The translations under genes and the position numbers were made by a program. The notes beneath the pieces are model-generated. The model did no database searches, had not been told where the DNA came from, and worked only from the letters and a program-made list of their open reading frames with translations. This document shows, in pieces, positions 1 through 6,210 of a stretch of DNA of 12,169 nt (position 1 is the first letter of the stretch; each line of letters opens with the position of its first letter). The DNA is from an uncultured Collinsella sp. (lineage in GTDB: Bacteria; Actinomycetota; Coriobacteriia; Coriobacteriales; Coriobacteriaceae): positions 1-12,169 of the forward strand of contig UROA01000053.1 of NCBI GenBank assembly GCA_900549355.1, written 5' to 3'.

Positions 1-94
1 GAGCTTGCAGCGACGGACCTCAGGACACTCTTACACCACGTCTGCGCGCGCCACCCGGTAGGTGACGTAAAACAAGAAAAGGGAGCAAACGCAA
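1..94. other. Left-edge stretch without an assignable gene
   Basis: This is the leader of the DUF262 gene and possibly the end of an upstream gene cut by the window edge. One plus frame stays open from base 1 to a stop near 211-213, but this would overlap the following gene by over 100 bases and shows no recognisable motif. The other two plus frames stop at 59-61 and 63-65, so either could be the tail of an upstream gene. A GGGAG ribosome site at 81-85 lies 9 bases before the DUF262 start. No convincing promoter was seen. Confidence 0.4.
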
Positions 95-2218
95 ATGAAA
101 GCAACCGAGGCAAATCTACTCGACCTTATGGGCGTGGCGAAGATGCAGTTCGTCATTCCCGTGTACCAGCGAGTTTACTCGTGGAGTGTAAAAGAGTGCG
201 AGGTGCTTTGGGATGACGTCATGCGAGCGGGTCGTGATGGCGTATCGCACTTCGTGGGGTCGATGCTCTATATCCCCGAGTCCGAGAGCTCTGCCACGAG
301 TATCTCGCGAGTGCTTCTGATTGACGGACAGCAGCGTCTGACGACGTTTTCGTTGATGATTGCTGCCTTGGCTGACTATCTGGAGAGTAATCCCGACAAG
401 GCTGGCTTCCTTGGCGATCTCAAGATCTCAGCGCTGCGGAAGAACTACCTCTTTAACGATGACGACTATAACGGTCTAGCGCGCTACAAATTGGTGCTCT
501 CGCAGGACGATAAAGAGACGCTGTTCTCCATCGTATCTAGATCTCCCGTGCCAGATGAAAAATCGGATCGGATCGTCGAGAACCATGCGTTCTTCCGCGA
601 GAAGATGCACGGGAAATCATTCGACCCTGCAAGGCTTTGGGCGGGGCTAAACCGCGTACAGGTCATCGACACTAAGCTCACCGCTGGCGTTGACAATGCC
701 CAGCTCATATTTGAGTCCATGAACTCCAAGGGCAAGCCGCTCACGCCTATCGACCTCATTCGCAACTACGTTCTTATGTCGCTTCCCAACGACGAGCAGA
801 CCAAGCTTTACGAGGGCTACTGGCATCCGCTCGAGTGTTTGTTCGGAAAAGGCGGCGAAGAAGAGTTCAATGCATTTATCTGGTACTGGCTGTGGCTTAA
901 AGTTCCCAATAGGATGCCGAAGGAGAACGAGGCCTACTACGAGTTTAAGCGCTATTTCGCCGACGACTACGATGGTGACACCGAGGGTCTGCTTAAGGAG
1001 CTGCGCGGGTATGCACATAGATACGCCAGTCTGTTCCTTGGTAAGGAGGAGGACGACGGACTGCGCCGAGTGTTCGGCAGAATCGTAAGCCTCGACGTGA
1101 AGCAGATAAGGCCCCTCTTAATGTTGCTTTATTCGGTTTACGAGGGGAATGGACTAGACCGCAATGCGTTTCTCCGTATCTGCGAGACCATCGAGTCGTT
1201 CCTGTTCAGGCGGGCGGTTTGCGGCAGGCTTACCACGGGTCTAAATAATTTCTTTGCCGGCATGTATCGCAATCTCGAGCAGCAGGACGATATCGAGGAG
1301 TACGTTACGGCGATGCTCCTTATCCACAGCAGCGGTATGACCGCATACTTTCCGACAGACGAGCATTTTGTCGAGGAGTTTAAGACGCGTGACTGCTACA
1401 ACCGCTTCTCTAAAAAGCGCTATTACCTGGAACGCATGGAGAACTGGCACCACCCGAAGGAGTCCATCTCAGCCGACGATTACCAGATCGAGCACATCAT
1501 GCCCCAGACGATCGATGATGAGCACGGCTGGAAGGAATCGCTTGGTGAGAACTGGGAAGACGTCCACGACAGGCTGTGCAACAACTTGGGAAATCTTACG
1601 CTGACGGGCTACAACCAGGAGTACTCAAACCGGTCGTTCTCGGACAAGCTCAATCTGCCTGACGTCGGATTTAAGTGCAGCCCGCTCTACCTAAACAAAT
1701 CGATTGTCTCGCATGAAAAATGGGGTGAGGAAGAGATTGGGCAGCGCGCGGACGAGCTGGCGAAAGAAGCGTGCGAGATATGGAAGTATCCCGACCTTCC
1801 GGCAGACGTCGTCGACAAGTACCGTCCTTCTCGTGGGGAGTCTGACGAGGCTCCTGTCTGGACTCTGCAGGAGAACCACCCCACCTTTGCCGAAGGTGGG
1901 CTCAATCAGAAGCTTTTCGATGAGGTGCGCGAGTCCGTTCTGAGTGGTAACCCTTCGTGGGAGTCCTACATAGCTAAGTACTATGTAGGCTTCAGGTCGG
2001 GCAAGCGAAAGTTGCATGCCGTGCTAGAAGGCAGGACCAGCAACGGTGGTTGGATTGCCGTCGGCCTGGCAAAGAGTGTGGATGATCTAACGGATCCAGA
2101 GGACATATGCCAGGACAAACGCAGGCAGGGTGGATTTGGCCCGGGCCTACCAACCTATGTTGCCCTTCGGAATGCTGATGACATTCCCGCGGTACTCGAT
2201 CTTATAAAGCAGTGCTAG
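95..2218 (+). CDS. DUF262/DUF1524 (GmrSD-like) protein with C-terminal DUF5655-like domain
   Basis: The protein is 707 residues. Seen: an N-terminal DUF262 (GmrS/ParB-like) signature, IPVYQR at 21-26 and DGQQRLTT at 77-84; a DUF1524 HNH-type nuclease region with YQIEHIMPQT from residue 463 and NNLGNLTL from 496; and a C-terminal block of about 600-707 ending in LPTYVALRN..DIPAVLDLI, which resembles DUF5655. Known: in GmrSD enzymes DUF262 is an NTP-dependent sensor part and DUF1524 cuts DNA, often modified phage DNA. Inferred: a stand-alone modification-dependent (type IV-like) defence nuclease acting in the cytoplasm. Both key motifs are intact, so it is probably active. The start is supported by GGGAG at 81-85, 9 bases upstream. 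Codon use is less GC-biased at third positions than in the yge genes, which suggests transfer. The substrate cannot be told from sequence. Confidence 0.88.
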   Translation: MKATEANLLDLMGVAKMQFVIPVYQRVYSWSVKECEVLWDDVMRAGRDGVSHFVGSMLYIPESESSATSISRVLLIDGQQRLTTFSLMIAALADYLESNPDKAGFLGDLKISALRKNYLFNDDDYNGLARYKLVLSQDDKETLFSIVSRSPVPDEKSDRIVENHAFFREKMHGKSFDPARLWAGLNRVQVIDTKLTAGVDNAQLIFESMNSKGKPLTPIDLIRNYVLMSLPNDEQTKLYEGYWHPLECLFGKGGEEEFNAFIWYWLWLKVPNRMPKENEAYYEFKRYFADDYDGDTEGLLKELRGYAHRYASLFLGKEEDDGLRRVFGRIVSLDVKQIRPLLMLLYSVYEGNGLDRNAFLRICETIESFLFRRAVCGRLTTGLNNFFAGMYRNLEQQDDIEEYVTAMLLIHSSGMTAYFPTDEHFVEEFKTRDCYNRFSKKRYYLERMENWHHPKESISADDYQIEHIMPQTIDDEHGWKESLGENWEDVHDRLCNNLGNLTLTGYNQEYSNRSFSDKLNLPDVGFKCSPLYLNKSIVSHEKWGEEEIGQRADELAKEACEIWKYPDLPADVVDKYRPSRGESDEAPVWTLQENHPTFAEGGLNQKLFDEVRESVLSGNPSWESYIAKYYVGFRSGKRKLHAVLEGRTSNGGWIAVGLAKSVDDLTDPEDICQDKRRQGGFGPGLPTYVALRNADDIPAVLDLIKQC

Positions 2219-2224
2219 GTTGAA

Positions 2225-2247
2225 GGCCGGGAATCTAGTTCCCGGCC
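2225..2247. terminator. Shared hairpin terminator between convergent genes
   Basis: A perfect 9-bp stem, GGCCGGGAA (2225-2233) with TTCCCGGCC (2239-2247), encloses a 5-base loop. It starts 7 bases after the stop of the DUF262 gene and lies about 40 bases beyond the stop of the small minus-strand ORF. It is therefore placed to end transcription from both sides. Only a short T run follows on either strand, so termination strength is uncertain. Confidence 0.65.
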
Positions 2248-2285
2248 CTTGCCAGCTCAAAATCGTCGATGGCTCGTCCGCCCGT

Positions 2286-2579
2286 CTACACCCTTACGAT
2301 CCTGCGGGCCGCACTCAGCAGCTCGTACTCTCTCTGGCTCCACTGGCGCAGCTCGGCCGCGCGCACGGTGTCACGGCACAGGTCCAAGAACACTTCGGCC
2401 CCCTCGTAGAAGCACTCGCGGGCGAAGGCGCCGGATCCGTCCGCAACGCACGCACCGTCGGCAAAGAGCTTCCAGCTGGACGGCTCGCGCGAGCCGTCTC
2501 CGAGCAGCTTGATCTGCAGAACATGTGGGCCGCCAGCGGCACATGGCCCTTCTTCCAACGCCTGCACCGTAAAGCGCAT
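2286..2579 (-). CDS. Small hypothetical protein, 97 aa
   Basis: I do not recognise this protein. Its case rests on composition and context: third codon positions on the minus strand are strongly G/C as in host genes, the residue mix looks normal for a soluble protein, and a good hairpin follows the stop. The C-terminal half (after an LFADGACVADG stretch) is rich in charged and aromatic residues and looks helical. There is no signal peptide or membrane segment. Weak points: no Shine-Dalgarno site precedes the ATG at 2579, and the 5' side abuts direct repeats, so the ORF could be the surviving tail of a longer gene. A TATACT -10-like hexamer (2592-2597, minus) lies 12 bases before the start, which would make the mRNA nearly leaderless. 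The plus-strand ORF over the same bases is judged a shadow. Confidence 0.45.
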   Translation of the reverse strand: MRFTVQALEEGPCAAGGPHVLQIKLLGDGSREPSSWKLFADGACVADGSGAFARECFYEGAEVFLDLCRDTVRAAELRQWSQREYELLSAARRIVRV

Positions 2580-2602
2580 CTGGAGGGACAGAGTATAAAA
2601 TC

Positions 2603-2646
2603 CGGAAAAGTGTCGAAATAGGCACCTTAAAACTTCGGAAAAGTGT
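2603..2646. repeat. Two 11-bp direct repeats, 33 bp apart
   Basis: CGGAAAAGTGT occurs exactly at 2603-2613 and again at 2636-2646. The 33-bp period is close to three helical turns. The pair lies in a relatively AT-rich gap upstream of the small minus-strand ORF. They could be protein-binding half sites or remnants of an element edge; nothing in the window decides this. Confidence 0.55.
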
Positions 2647-2698
2647 AGTTGGATGACAAAACAGCACTTAGAAGCCGATGCTGGATGCGGGATCCTGC

Positions 2699-2712
2699 GG
2701 CTGCCTTCAGCC
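2699..2712 (-). terminator. Small hairpin after the membrane-protein gene (weak)
   Basis: A 5-bp stem, GGCTG (2699-2703) with CAGCC (2708-2712), with a 4-base loop lies 4 bases beyond the stop of the minus-strand membrane-protein gene. It has no T run and is short, so it is only a possible terminator. The rest of 2580-2716 holds the direct repeats and nothing else recognised. Confidence 0.25.
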
Positions 2713-2716
2713 CTCG

Positions 2717-3703
2717 CTACTCGTCGTCTCCGTCGTTGGGGTCGCCCTTGAGGGTGTTGATGTCCAGGTACTGGTTATCGTCCTCTTTTTGCTGGGTTTC
2801 CGACTCCGCTTGGGTGGGGCCGCGGAACAGCTGGAATCCTTCAAACGCAATGACACCGAGCAGGGCAATGATAATGGCGATAAAGGCAACCTTGACTGCC
2901 TGCGGAAATTCCGAGAAACGCAGCGCCTTTTCCTCGGCGTAATAATCGGCGAAGCGCTCTTCGCCCGTGCTTTTGGTATACGCCGGCGCGGACGCGGCCT
3001 CCGAGTCATATTCCGGTGCGGGCGTGGCAGCGTACGGATCGTTGAGATAATCGCTCGATGCGGTGCCATAATCCTCGGTCTCGATGCGACCGTTGCCAGC
3101 ATAGCCATCGGAATAATCGGAATATGCCGCACCGCCCTCATAGTCCGCGGCGCTCGTGTTGGCGGCAAAAAGCGGGTTAACTGGAACGTCGAGCGCCGGC
3201 ATGCCGGTAGAGGTCTCATCCAGATCGGCTGCAGCCCAGGAATCGTAGGCAACCTGATGGGCAACGGGCTCATCGAGCCTTGCGACCGGAGGCTTGCGTG
3301 CCGCAGGAACAGGCAACTGCTGGGCGCTGTACATAACGGTGCTGTCGGCCGATTTGCCCTGCGTCGCTGCAGCGAGAAATGCCGCCGTCTCGGACGGGTC
3401 GCTTGCGGGGCGGGGAGCGGGCGTGGGCGCCGAAGTGGGTGCGGGCGTAGGCGCGGGCGTCGAAACAGGCGACTGCGCAGGAGTCGGCGCAGATGCGGGC
3501 TTAGGCGCAAGTGCGGGATTGGGACTTGACGGGCGAGCGCCGCCGCCCATGAGTTCGTCGGCGGTCCACGGGCGATCATCCATCACATCGTCAAGGCTCA
3601 GCGAAAACAGGTCGTCTTCACTCTCATCGAACATGCGGTGCACATGTCCACCAATTGCCGGAATCAATCCGCGACCGGTGCATGATGCCTTGCTCAACGC
3701 CAT
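2717..3703 (-). CDS. Pro/Ala-rich single-pass membrane protein, unknown function
   Basis: The protein is 328 residues from the ATG at 3703, chosen because AAAGGA (minus, 3713-3718) lies 9 bases upstream; a frame extension to 3799 would run through the promoter. Layout: a short N-terminal part with an acidic patch (FDESEDD, about 25-31), a Pro/Ala/Thr-rich low-complexity linker (about 57-103), a long acidic Tyr/Ser/Ala-rich region, one hydrophobic segment (about 272-290), and a 35-residue acidic tail. There is no N-terminal signal sequence. Basic residues just before the hydrophobic segment suggest the N-terminus is inside and the acidic tail outside. The family is not recognised. The layout suits an anchored scaffold or an envelope or cell-division accessory protein, but that is a guess. 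It has its own promoter, so it need not belong to the regulator next door. An internal start at residue 24 is less likely. Confidence 0.75.
   Translation of the reverse strand: MALSKASCTGRGLIPAIGGHVHRMFDESEDDLFSLSLDDVMDDRPWTADELMGGGARPSSPNPALAPKPASAPTPAQSPVSTPAPTPAPTSAPTPAPRPASDPSETAAFLAAATQGKSADSTVMYSAQQLPVPAARKPPVARLDEPVAHQVAYDSWAAADLDETSTGMPALDVPVNPLFAANTSAADYEGGAAYSDYSDGYAGNGRIETEDYGTASSDYLNDPYAATPAPEYDSEAASAPAYTKSTGEERFADYYAEEKALRFSEFPQAVKVAFIAIIIALLGVIAFEGFQLFRGPTQAESETQQKEDDNQYLDINTLKGDPNDGDDE
3400..3535. repeat. GC-rich degenerate tandem repeat coding the Pro/Ala linker
   Basis: Short degenerate units of about 6-12 bases of the type GCGGGCGTNGGC recur through this stretch. On the minus strand they encode repeated Ala-Pro/Pro-Thr pairs in the membrane protein. 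Such units are prone to slippage, so linker length may vary between strains. Confidence 0.6.
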
Positions 3704-3737
3704 TCTGTTCCATCCTTTCGAAATACTAATGACATCG

Positions 3738-3743
3738 ATTATA
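3738..3743 (-). promoter_or_regulatory. -10 box of the membrane-protein gene
   Basis: On the minus strand this is a perfect TATAAT, which would place the transcript start about 25-30 bases before the ATG at 3703. No good -35 is seen at the normal distance. The gap 3704-3826 also contains the AAAGGA ribosome site at 3713-3718. No clear terminator for the regulator gene was seen in it. Confidence 0.5.
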
Positions 3744-3826
3744 TGGAACTTCCCAAGCTGCTCGGTCTTGGATTCGTGCTTTCCAGAACTCGCGCCCAAA
3801 AGGGGAGGGGCAATCCAGGCGAGTGC

Positions 3827-4480
3827 CTACTTGTCGCCGGCCGCCGCCTTGGCCTCATTGAGGTAGCTATAGAAGCTGTACTTGGAGATGCCAAAGAACT
3901 CGCAGGCGCGCTCGCTCGACTTGGAAATGAGGAAGGCACCGCGACGGTCGAGGTAGCCAATGGCACGAATGCGCTCGTCTTTGGTCATGAGTGCCGCGGG
4001 CTTGCCCACAAACTGCTCGCACTCGTGCAGCAGGTCCTCGAGCAGGTCGCCGATGTTCTTGGTAATGGGCTCGGGCTCGGTATAGCCCGTGCCGCCGGTG
4101 CCGGTGAAAGCGTCGAGCGAGCGCTCAAAAGCCTTCATAAGCGTAATGTCAAAGTTGATGCCCAAAATGCCGACGGGCTTGCCTTCGTCGTTGCGGATAA
4201 AGATGGTCGAGGACTTGAGCAGCTTGCCATCGGTGGTTTTAGTGAGGTACGGCTCGCGGTCGTGTACGTCGGTGCTGCCCTCGTGCATGGACTCAAACAC
4301 AATATGGCTGGGGCCGTCACCCAGTTTGCGCCCGCTGACGTGGCCGTTTTCGATCACTACGATGGAGTGGTCCACGTCCTCGGTCTCCAGATCGTGGACG
4401 ACGACTTCGCAGTTGGGGCCAAATTGGAGCGCCAGGCCGTGTGCGAGGCGCTTGTAAAACTCAATCTGTGCGGGGGTCAT
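3827..4480 (-). CDS. YheO-type PAS/HTH transcriptional regulator
   Basis: The protein is 217 residues from the ATG at 4480. AGGAAGG (minus, 4486-4492), 5 bases upstream, decides this start over a 25-residue longer frame. Seen: an N-terminal YheO-like PAS domain (about 5-115) with the typical CEVVVHDL, STIFIRND and GILGINFD pieces; a Gly/Thr/Glu/Pro linker (about 125-140); and a C-terminal helix-turn-helix (about 164-210) including RACEFFGISKYSFYSYLNEA. Known: YheO-family and DauR-like proteins are cytoplasmic DNA-binding regulators that often sense an amino acid or related small molecule. Context: it is transcribed away from ygeX across a 277-bp region with palindromes, the usual layout for a regulator of the adjacent cluster. 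Inferred: it senses a purine-breakdown intermediate or diaminopropionate. Whether it activates or represses cannot be told. Confidence 0.88.
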   Translation of the reverse strand: MTPAQIEFYKRLAHGLALQFGPNCEVVVHDLETEDVDHSIVVIENGHVSGRKLGDGPSHIVFESMHEGSTDVHDREPYLTKTTDGKLLKSSTIFIRNDEGKPVGILGINFDITLMKAFERSLDAFTGTGGTGYTEPEPITKNIGDLLEDLLHECEQFVGKPAALMTKDERIRAIGYLDRRGAFLISKSSERACEFFGISKYSFYSYLNEAKAAAGDK

Positions 4481-4530
4481 GGGTGCCTTCCTAAAAATTA
4501 GTTTGGGCACACTTTGCCATAAACCACATC

Positions 4531-4542
4531 TGTTCGCAAACA
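4531..4542. promoter_or_regulatory. Operator candidate 1 (TGTT-N4-AACA)
   Basis: TGTTCGCAAACA is an inverted repeat of TGTT and AACA with a 4-base spacer. It overlaps the putative -35/spacer of the regulator's own promoter, which would suit autoregulation. Confidence 0.4.
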
Positions 4543-4599
4543 AATCCATCAACAAGGCAATTCATGACCGTTCGGCGGCGAAAAAGTACCGATTACGGC

Positions 4600-4614
4600 A
4601 ACAAACAATTTGTT
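4600..4614. promoter_or_regulatory. Operator candidate 2 (AACAA/TTGTT palindrome)
   Basis: AACAA at 4604-4608, one base, and TTGTT at 4610-4614 form a perfect 11-bp palindrome. An additional AACAA starts at 4600. It sits just upstream of, or over, the possible -35 region of ygeX. Confidence 0.5.
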
Positions 4615-4650
4615 AGGTTTGCCAATCAAAAAGTGTGATAGAACAGTGCT

Positions 4651-4667
4651 AACAAACTTTTTGTTTG
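4651..4667. promoter_or_regulatory. Operator candidate 3 (CAAAC-N5-GTTTG palindrome)
   Basis: CAAAC (4653-4657), five T, then GTTTG (4663-4667) form a perfect inverted repeat that shares the AACAAA core with the other sites. Its centre is about 51 bp from that of candidate 2, close to five helical turns. Confidence 0.5.
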
Positions 4668-4757
4668 GCATCCACATAAAAGTTCAGTCGCATGAATGGG
4701 AATGGGCTGAAACGCGTATGCGGGGGCCGGCAAGAGAGGACTTAAGGAGTTCACCGT

Positions 4758-5972
4758 ATGGCCGATAAGATCCAGTGGGCGGGCAACACGATGCCCAAGA
4801 GCGATGACAAGCACTTGGGAATCATGAGCCTCGACCACGTGAAGAAGGCCCGCGCCTTCCACCAGTCGTTCCCTCAATATACCGTCACCCCGCTTGCCCG
4901 CCTGGACGGTCAGGCTGCGCGCTTGGGTCTGTCCAACCTGTGCGTTAAGGACGAGAGCTATCGCTTTGGCCTCAACGCCTTTAAGGTTCTGGGCGGATCG
5001 TTTGCCATGGCCAACTACATTGCCGACGAGACCGGCAAGGACGTTGCCGAGTGCACCTTCGATTACCTGACCTCCGATCAGCTTGCCAAGGACTTTGGCC
5101 AGGCCACCTTCTTTACCGCTACCGACGGCAATCATGGCCGCGGCGTGGCATGGGCTGCCAACAAGCTGGGCCAGAAGGCCGTCGTTCACATGCCCAAGGG
5201 TTCCACCAAGCCCCGCTTCGATAACATCGCCGCCGAGGGCGCAACGGTGACCATCGAAGAGGTCAACTACGACGAGTGCGTGCGCATGGCCGCCGCCGAG
5301 GCCGACGCCTGCGAGCGCGGCGTCATCGTTCAGGACACCGCCTGGGAGGGCTACGAGAAGATCCCGTCTTGGATCATGGAGGGCTACGGCACCATGGCTT
5401 CCGAGGCTGCCGAGCAGCTGCGCGAGATGGCCATCAACCGCCCGACGCACGTGTTTGTCCAGGCTGGCGTGGGTTCGCTCGCCGGCGCCGTGGTGGGCTA
5501 CTTCACCAACCTGTATCCCGATAACCCGCCCACCTTCGTCGTGGTCGAGTGCGCTCCGGCCGCCTGCCTGTACAAGGGCGCTGCCGCCGGCGACGGCGAT
5601 CCGCGCATCGTGGACGGCGACATGCCCTCCATCATGGCCGGTCTGTGCTGCGGCGAGCCCAACATCCTGGGTTGGGATATCCTGCGCAACCACGCCACCG
5701 CCTTCGTGTCCTGCCCCGACTGGGTCACCGCTCGCGGCATGCGCACCCTGGGCGCTCCCGAGAAGGGCGACCCGCGCGTCATCTCCGGCGAGTCCGGCGC
5801 TGTGACCACCGGCCTGGTCGAGACCCTCATGCTCGATCCCGAGTACGCCGAGCTCAAGGAACTCATCGGCCTGGACAAGACGAGCTCCGTGCTCTGCTTC
5901 TCCACCGAGGGCGACACCGATCCGGATCAGTACCGTCGCATCGTCTGGGAGGGCGAGTATCCGACCTGCTAA
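4758..5972 (+). CDS. ygeX: 2,3-diaminopropionate ammonia-lyase (PLP enzyme)
   Basis: The protein is 404 residues, close to E. coli YgeX (about 400). This fold-type II PLP enzyme converts 2,3-diaminopropionate to pyruvate and two ammonia in the cytoplasm. Seen: the PLP-lysine region NAFKVLGGSFA with Lys76; TATDGNHGRGVAW at about 120-132 with Asp123, and VQDTAWEGYEKIP with Asp193, which match the two catalytic aspartates known in the E. coli enzyme; a Gly-rich phosphate-binding part (AGVGSLAGAVVGY); and a conserved GLCCGEPN stretch. No key residue is missing. The start is fixed by AAGGAG 8 bases upstream. It is the first gene of the cluster, divergent from the YheO-type regulator, and is followed by a 238-bp gap with a long inverted repeat. 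In this setting it is probably the last step that releases pyruvate from a purine-derived carbon skeleton, not only a route for dietary diaminopropionate. Confidence 0.95.
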   Translation: MADKIQWAGNTMPKSDDKHLGIMSLDHVKKARAFHQSFPQYTVTPLARLDGQAARLGLSNLCVKDESYRFGLNAFKVLGGSFAMANYIADETGKDVAECTFDYLTSDQLAKDFGQATFFTATDGNHGRGVAWAANKLGQKAVVHMPKGSTKPRFDNIAAEGATVTIEEVNYDECVRMAAAEADACERGVIVQDTAWEGYEKIPSWIMEGYGTMASEAAEQLREMAINRPTHVFVQAGVGSLAGAVVGYFTNLYPDNPPTFVVVECAPAACLYKGAAAGDGDPRIVDGDMPSIMAGLCCGEPNILGWDILRNHATAFVSCPDWVTARGMRTLGAPEKGDPRVISGESGAVTTGLVETLMLDPEYAELKELIGLDKTSSVLCFSTEGDTDPDQYRRIVWEGEYPTC

Positions 5973-5988
5973 CGAGCCTAACCTGTCC

Positions 5989-6106
5989 GGGCGGCGGAGC
6001 ATATGTTTGCTCCCTGCTCGAACAGTCCTGCTCGCACGGAGAGCACATTAAGTGCTCTCCGGCTCGTGCGGAACTCGCGGCGGAGCAAACATATGCTCCG
6101 CCGCCC
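5989..6106. repeat. 118-bp structured inverted-repeat element
   Basis: Perfect 25-bp inverted arms lie at 5989-6013 and 6082-6106. Each arm also contains its own palindrome, GGAGCA-N6-TGCTCC (5996-6013 and 6082-6099). At the centre is a further perfect 10-bp stem, 6037-6046 with 6052-6061, with a 5-base loop. Near-direct copies of GCTCGNNCGGA flank the central stem (6030-6040 and 6062-6072). The whole can fold as one long bulged stem or as three hairpins. There is no ORF, no T run and no obvious target duplication. It may be a REP/MITE-like element, a transcript-stabilising structure or an attenuating hairpin between ygeX and ygeY. Confidence 0.85.
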
Positions 6107-6210
6107 TACGTTTACTTGCTTGCCGGGTACTCGACCTCACGCTGCTTGGCACAAGTGATCTATCTGAAATATCTACCTGTAGGTAAACCCTTGTAGAAAG
6201 GTTGACTGTT
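6107..6210 (+). promoter_or_regulatory. ygeY leader with palindrome and possible promoter
   Basis: A TTGGCA hexamer (6146-6151) lies 18 bases before TATCTA (6170-6175), a weak promoter candidate. Directly over and after it is the perfect palindrome TACCT-GT-AGGTA (6174-6185), an operator-like site unlike the AACAA sites upstream of ygeX. AGAAAGG at 6195-6201, 9 bases before the ATG at 6211, decides the ygeY start over an in-frame TTG at 6202. Confidence 0.4.

Larger units (their letters stand above)
4481..4757. promoter_or_regulatory. Divergent control region between regulator and ygeX
   Basis: This 277-bp region is AT-richer than the genes on either side and has no ORF. For ygeX, a clear AAGGAG at 4744-4749 lies 8 bases before the ATG. 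A weak ygeX promoter may be TTAGGT (4613-4618), 17 bases, then TGATAG (4636-4641), sitting between two palindromes. For the regulator, a weak minus-strand promoter may be TTGTTT (4538-4543), 16 bases, then TATGGC (4516-4521). Several copies of AACAAA/TTTGTT-like half sites are scattered between 4501 and 4667. The promoter calls are tentative; the control function is well supported by the gene layout. Confidence 0.65.

Noticed and set aside
1..213. Open plus frame 1 from the window edge
   Set aside because: It would overlap the DUF262 gene by over 100 bases and shows no recognisable protein.
2220..2621. 133-aa plus-strand ORF
   Set aside because: It begins inside the terminator hairpin and runs antisense to the better-supported 97-aa ORF; no ribosome site.
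2678..3529. 283-aa plus-strand ORF opposite the membrane-protein gene
   Set aside because: Arg/Gly/Cys-rich tail mirrors the Pro/Ala repeats on the other strand. The minus-strand gene has the promoter, ribosome site and membrane segment.
4502..4518. Sigma-54-like promoter (TTTGGGCAC...TTTGCC)
   Set aside because: The GG and GC elements are 8-9 bases apart, not 10, and the probable host group lacks sigma-54.
4626..6002. 458-aa minus-strand ORF across ygeX
   Set aside because: Antisense shadow caused by GC-rich third codon positions. It is Gly/Ala/Val/His-rich with no motif, while the plus strand codes a complete known enzyme.
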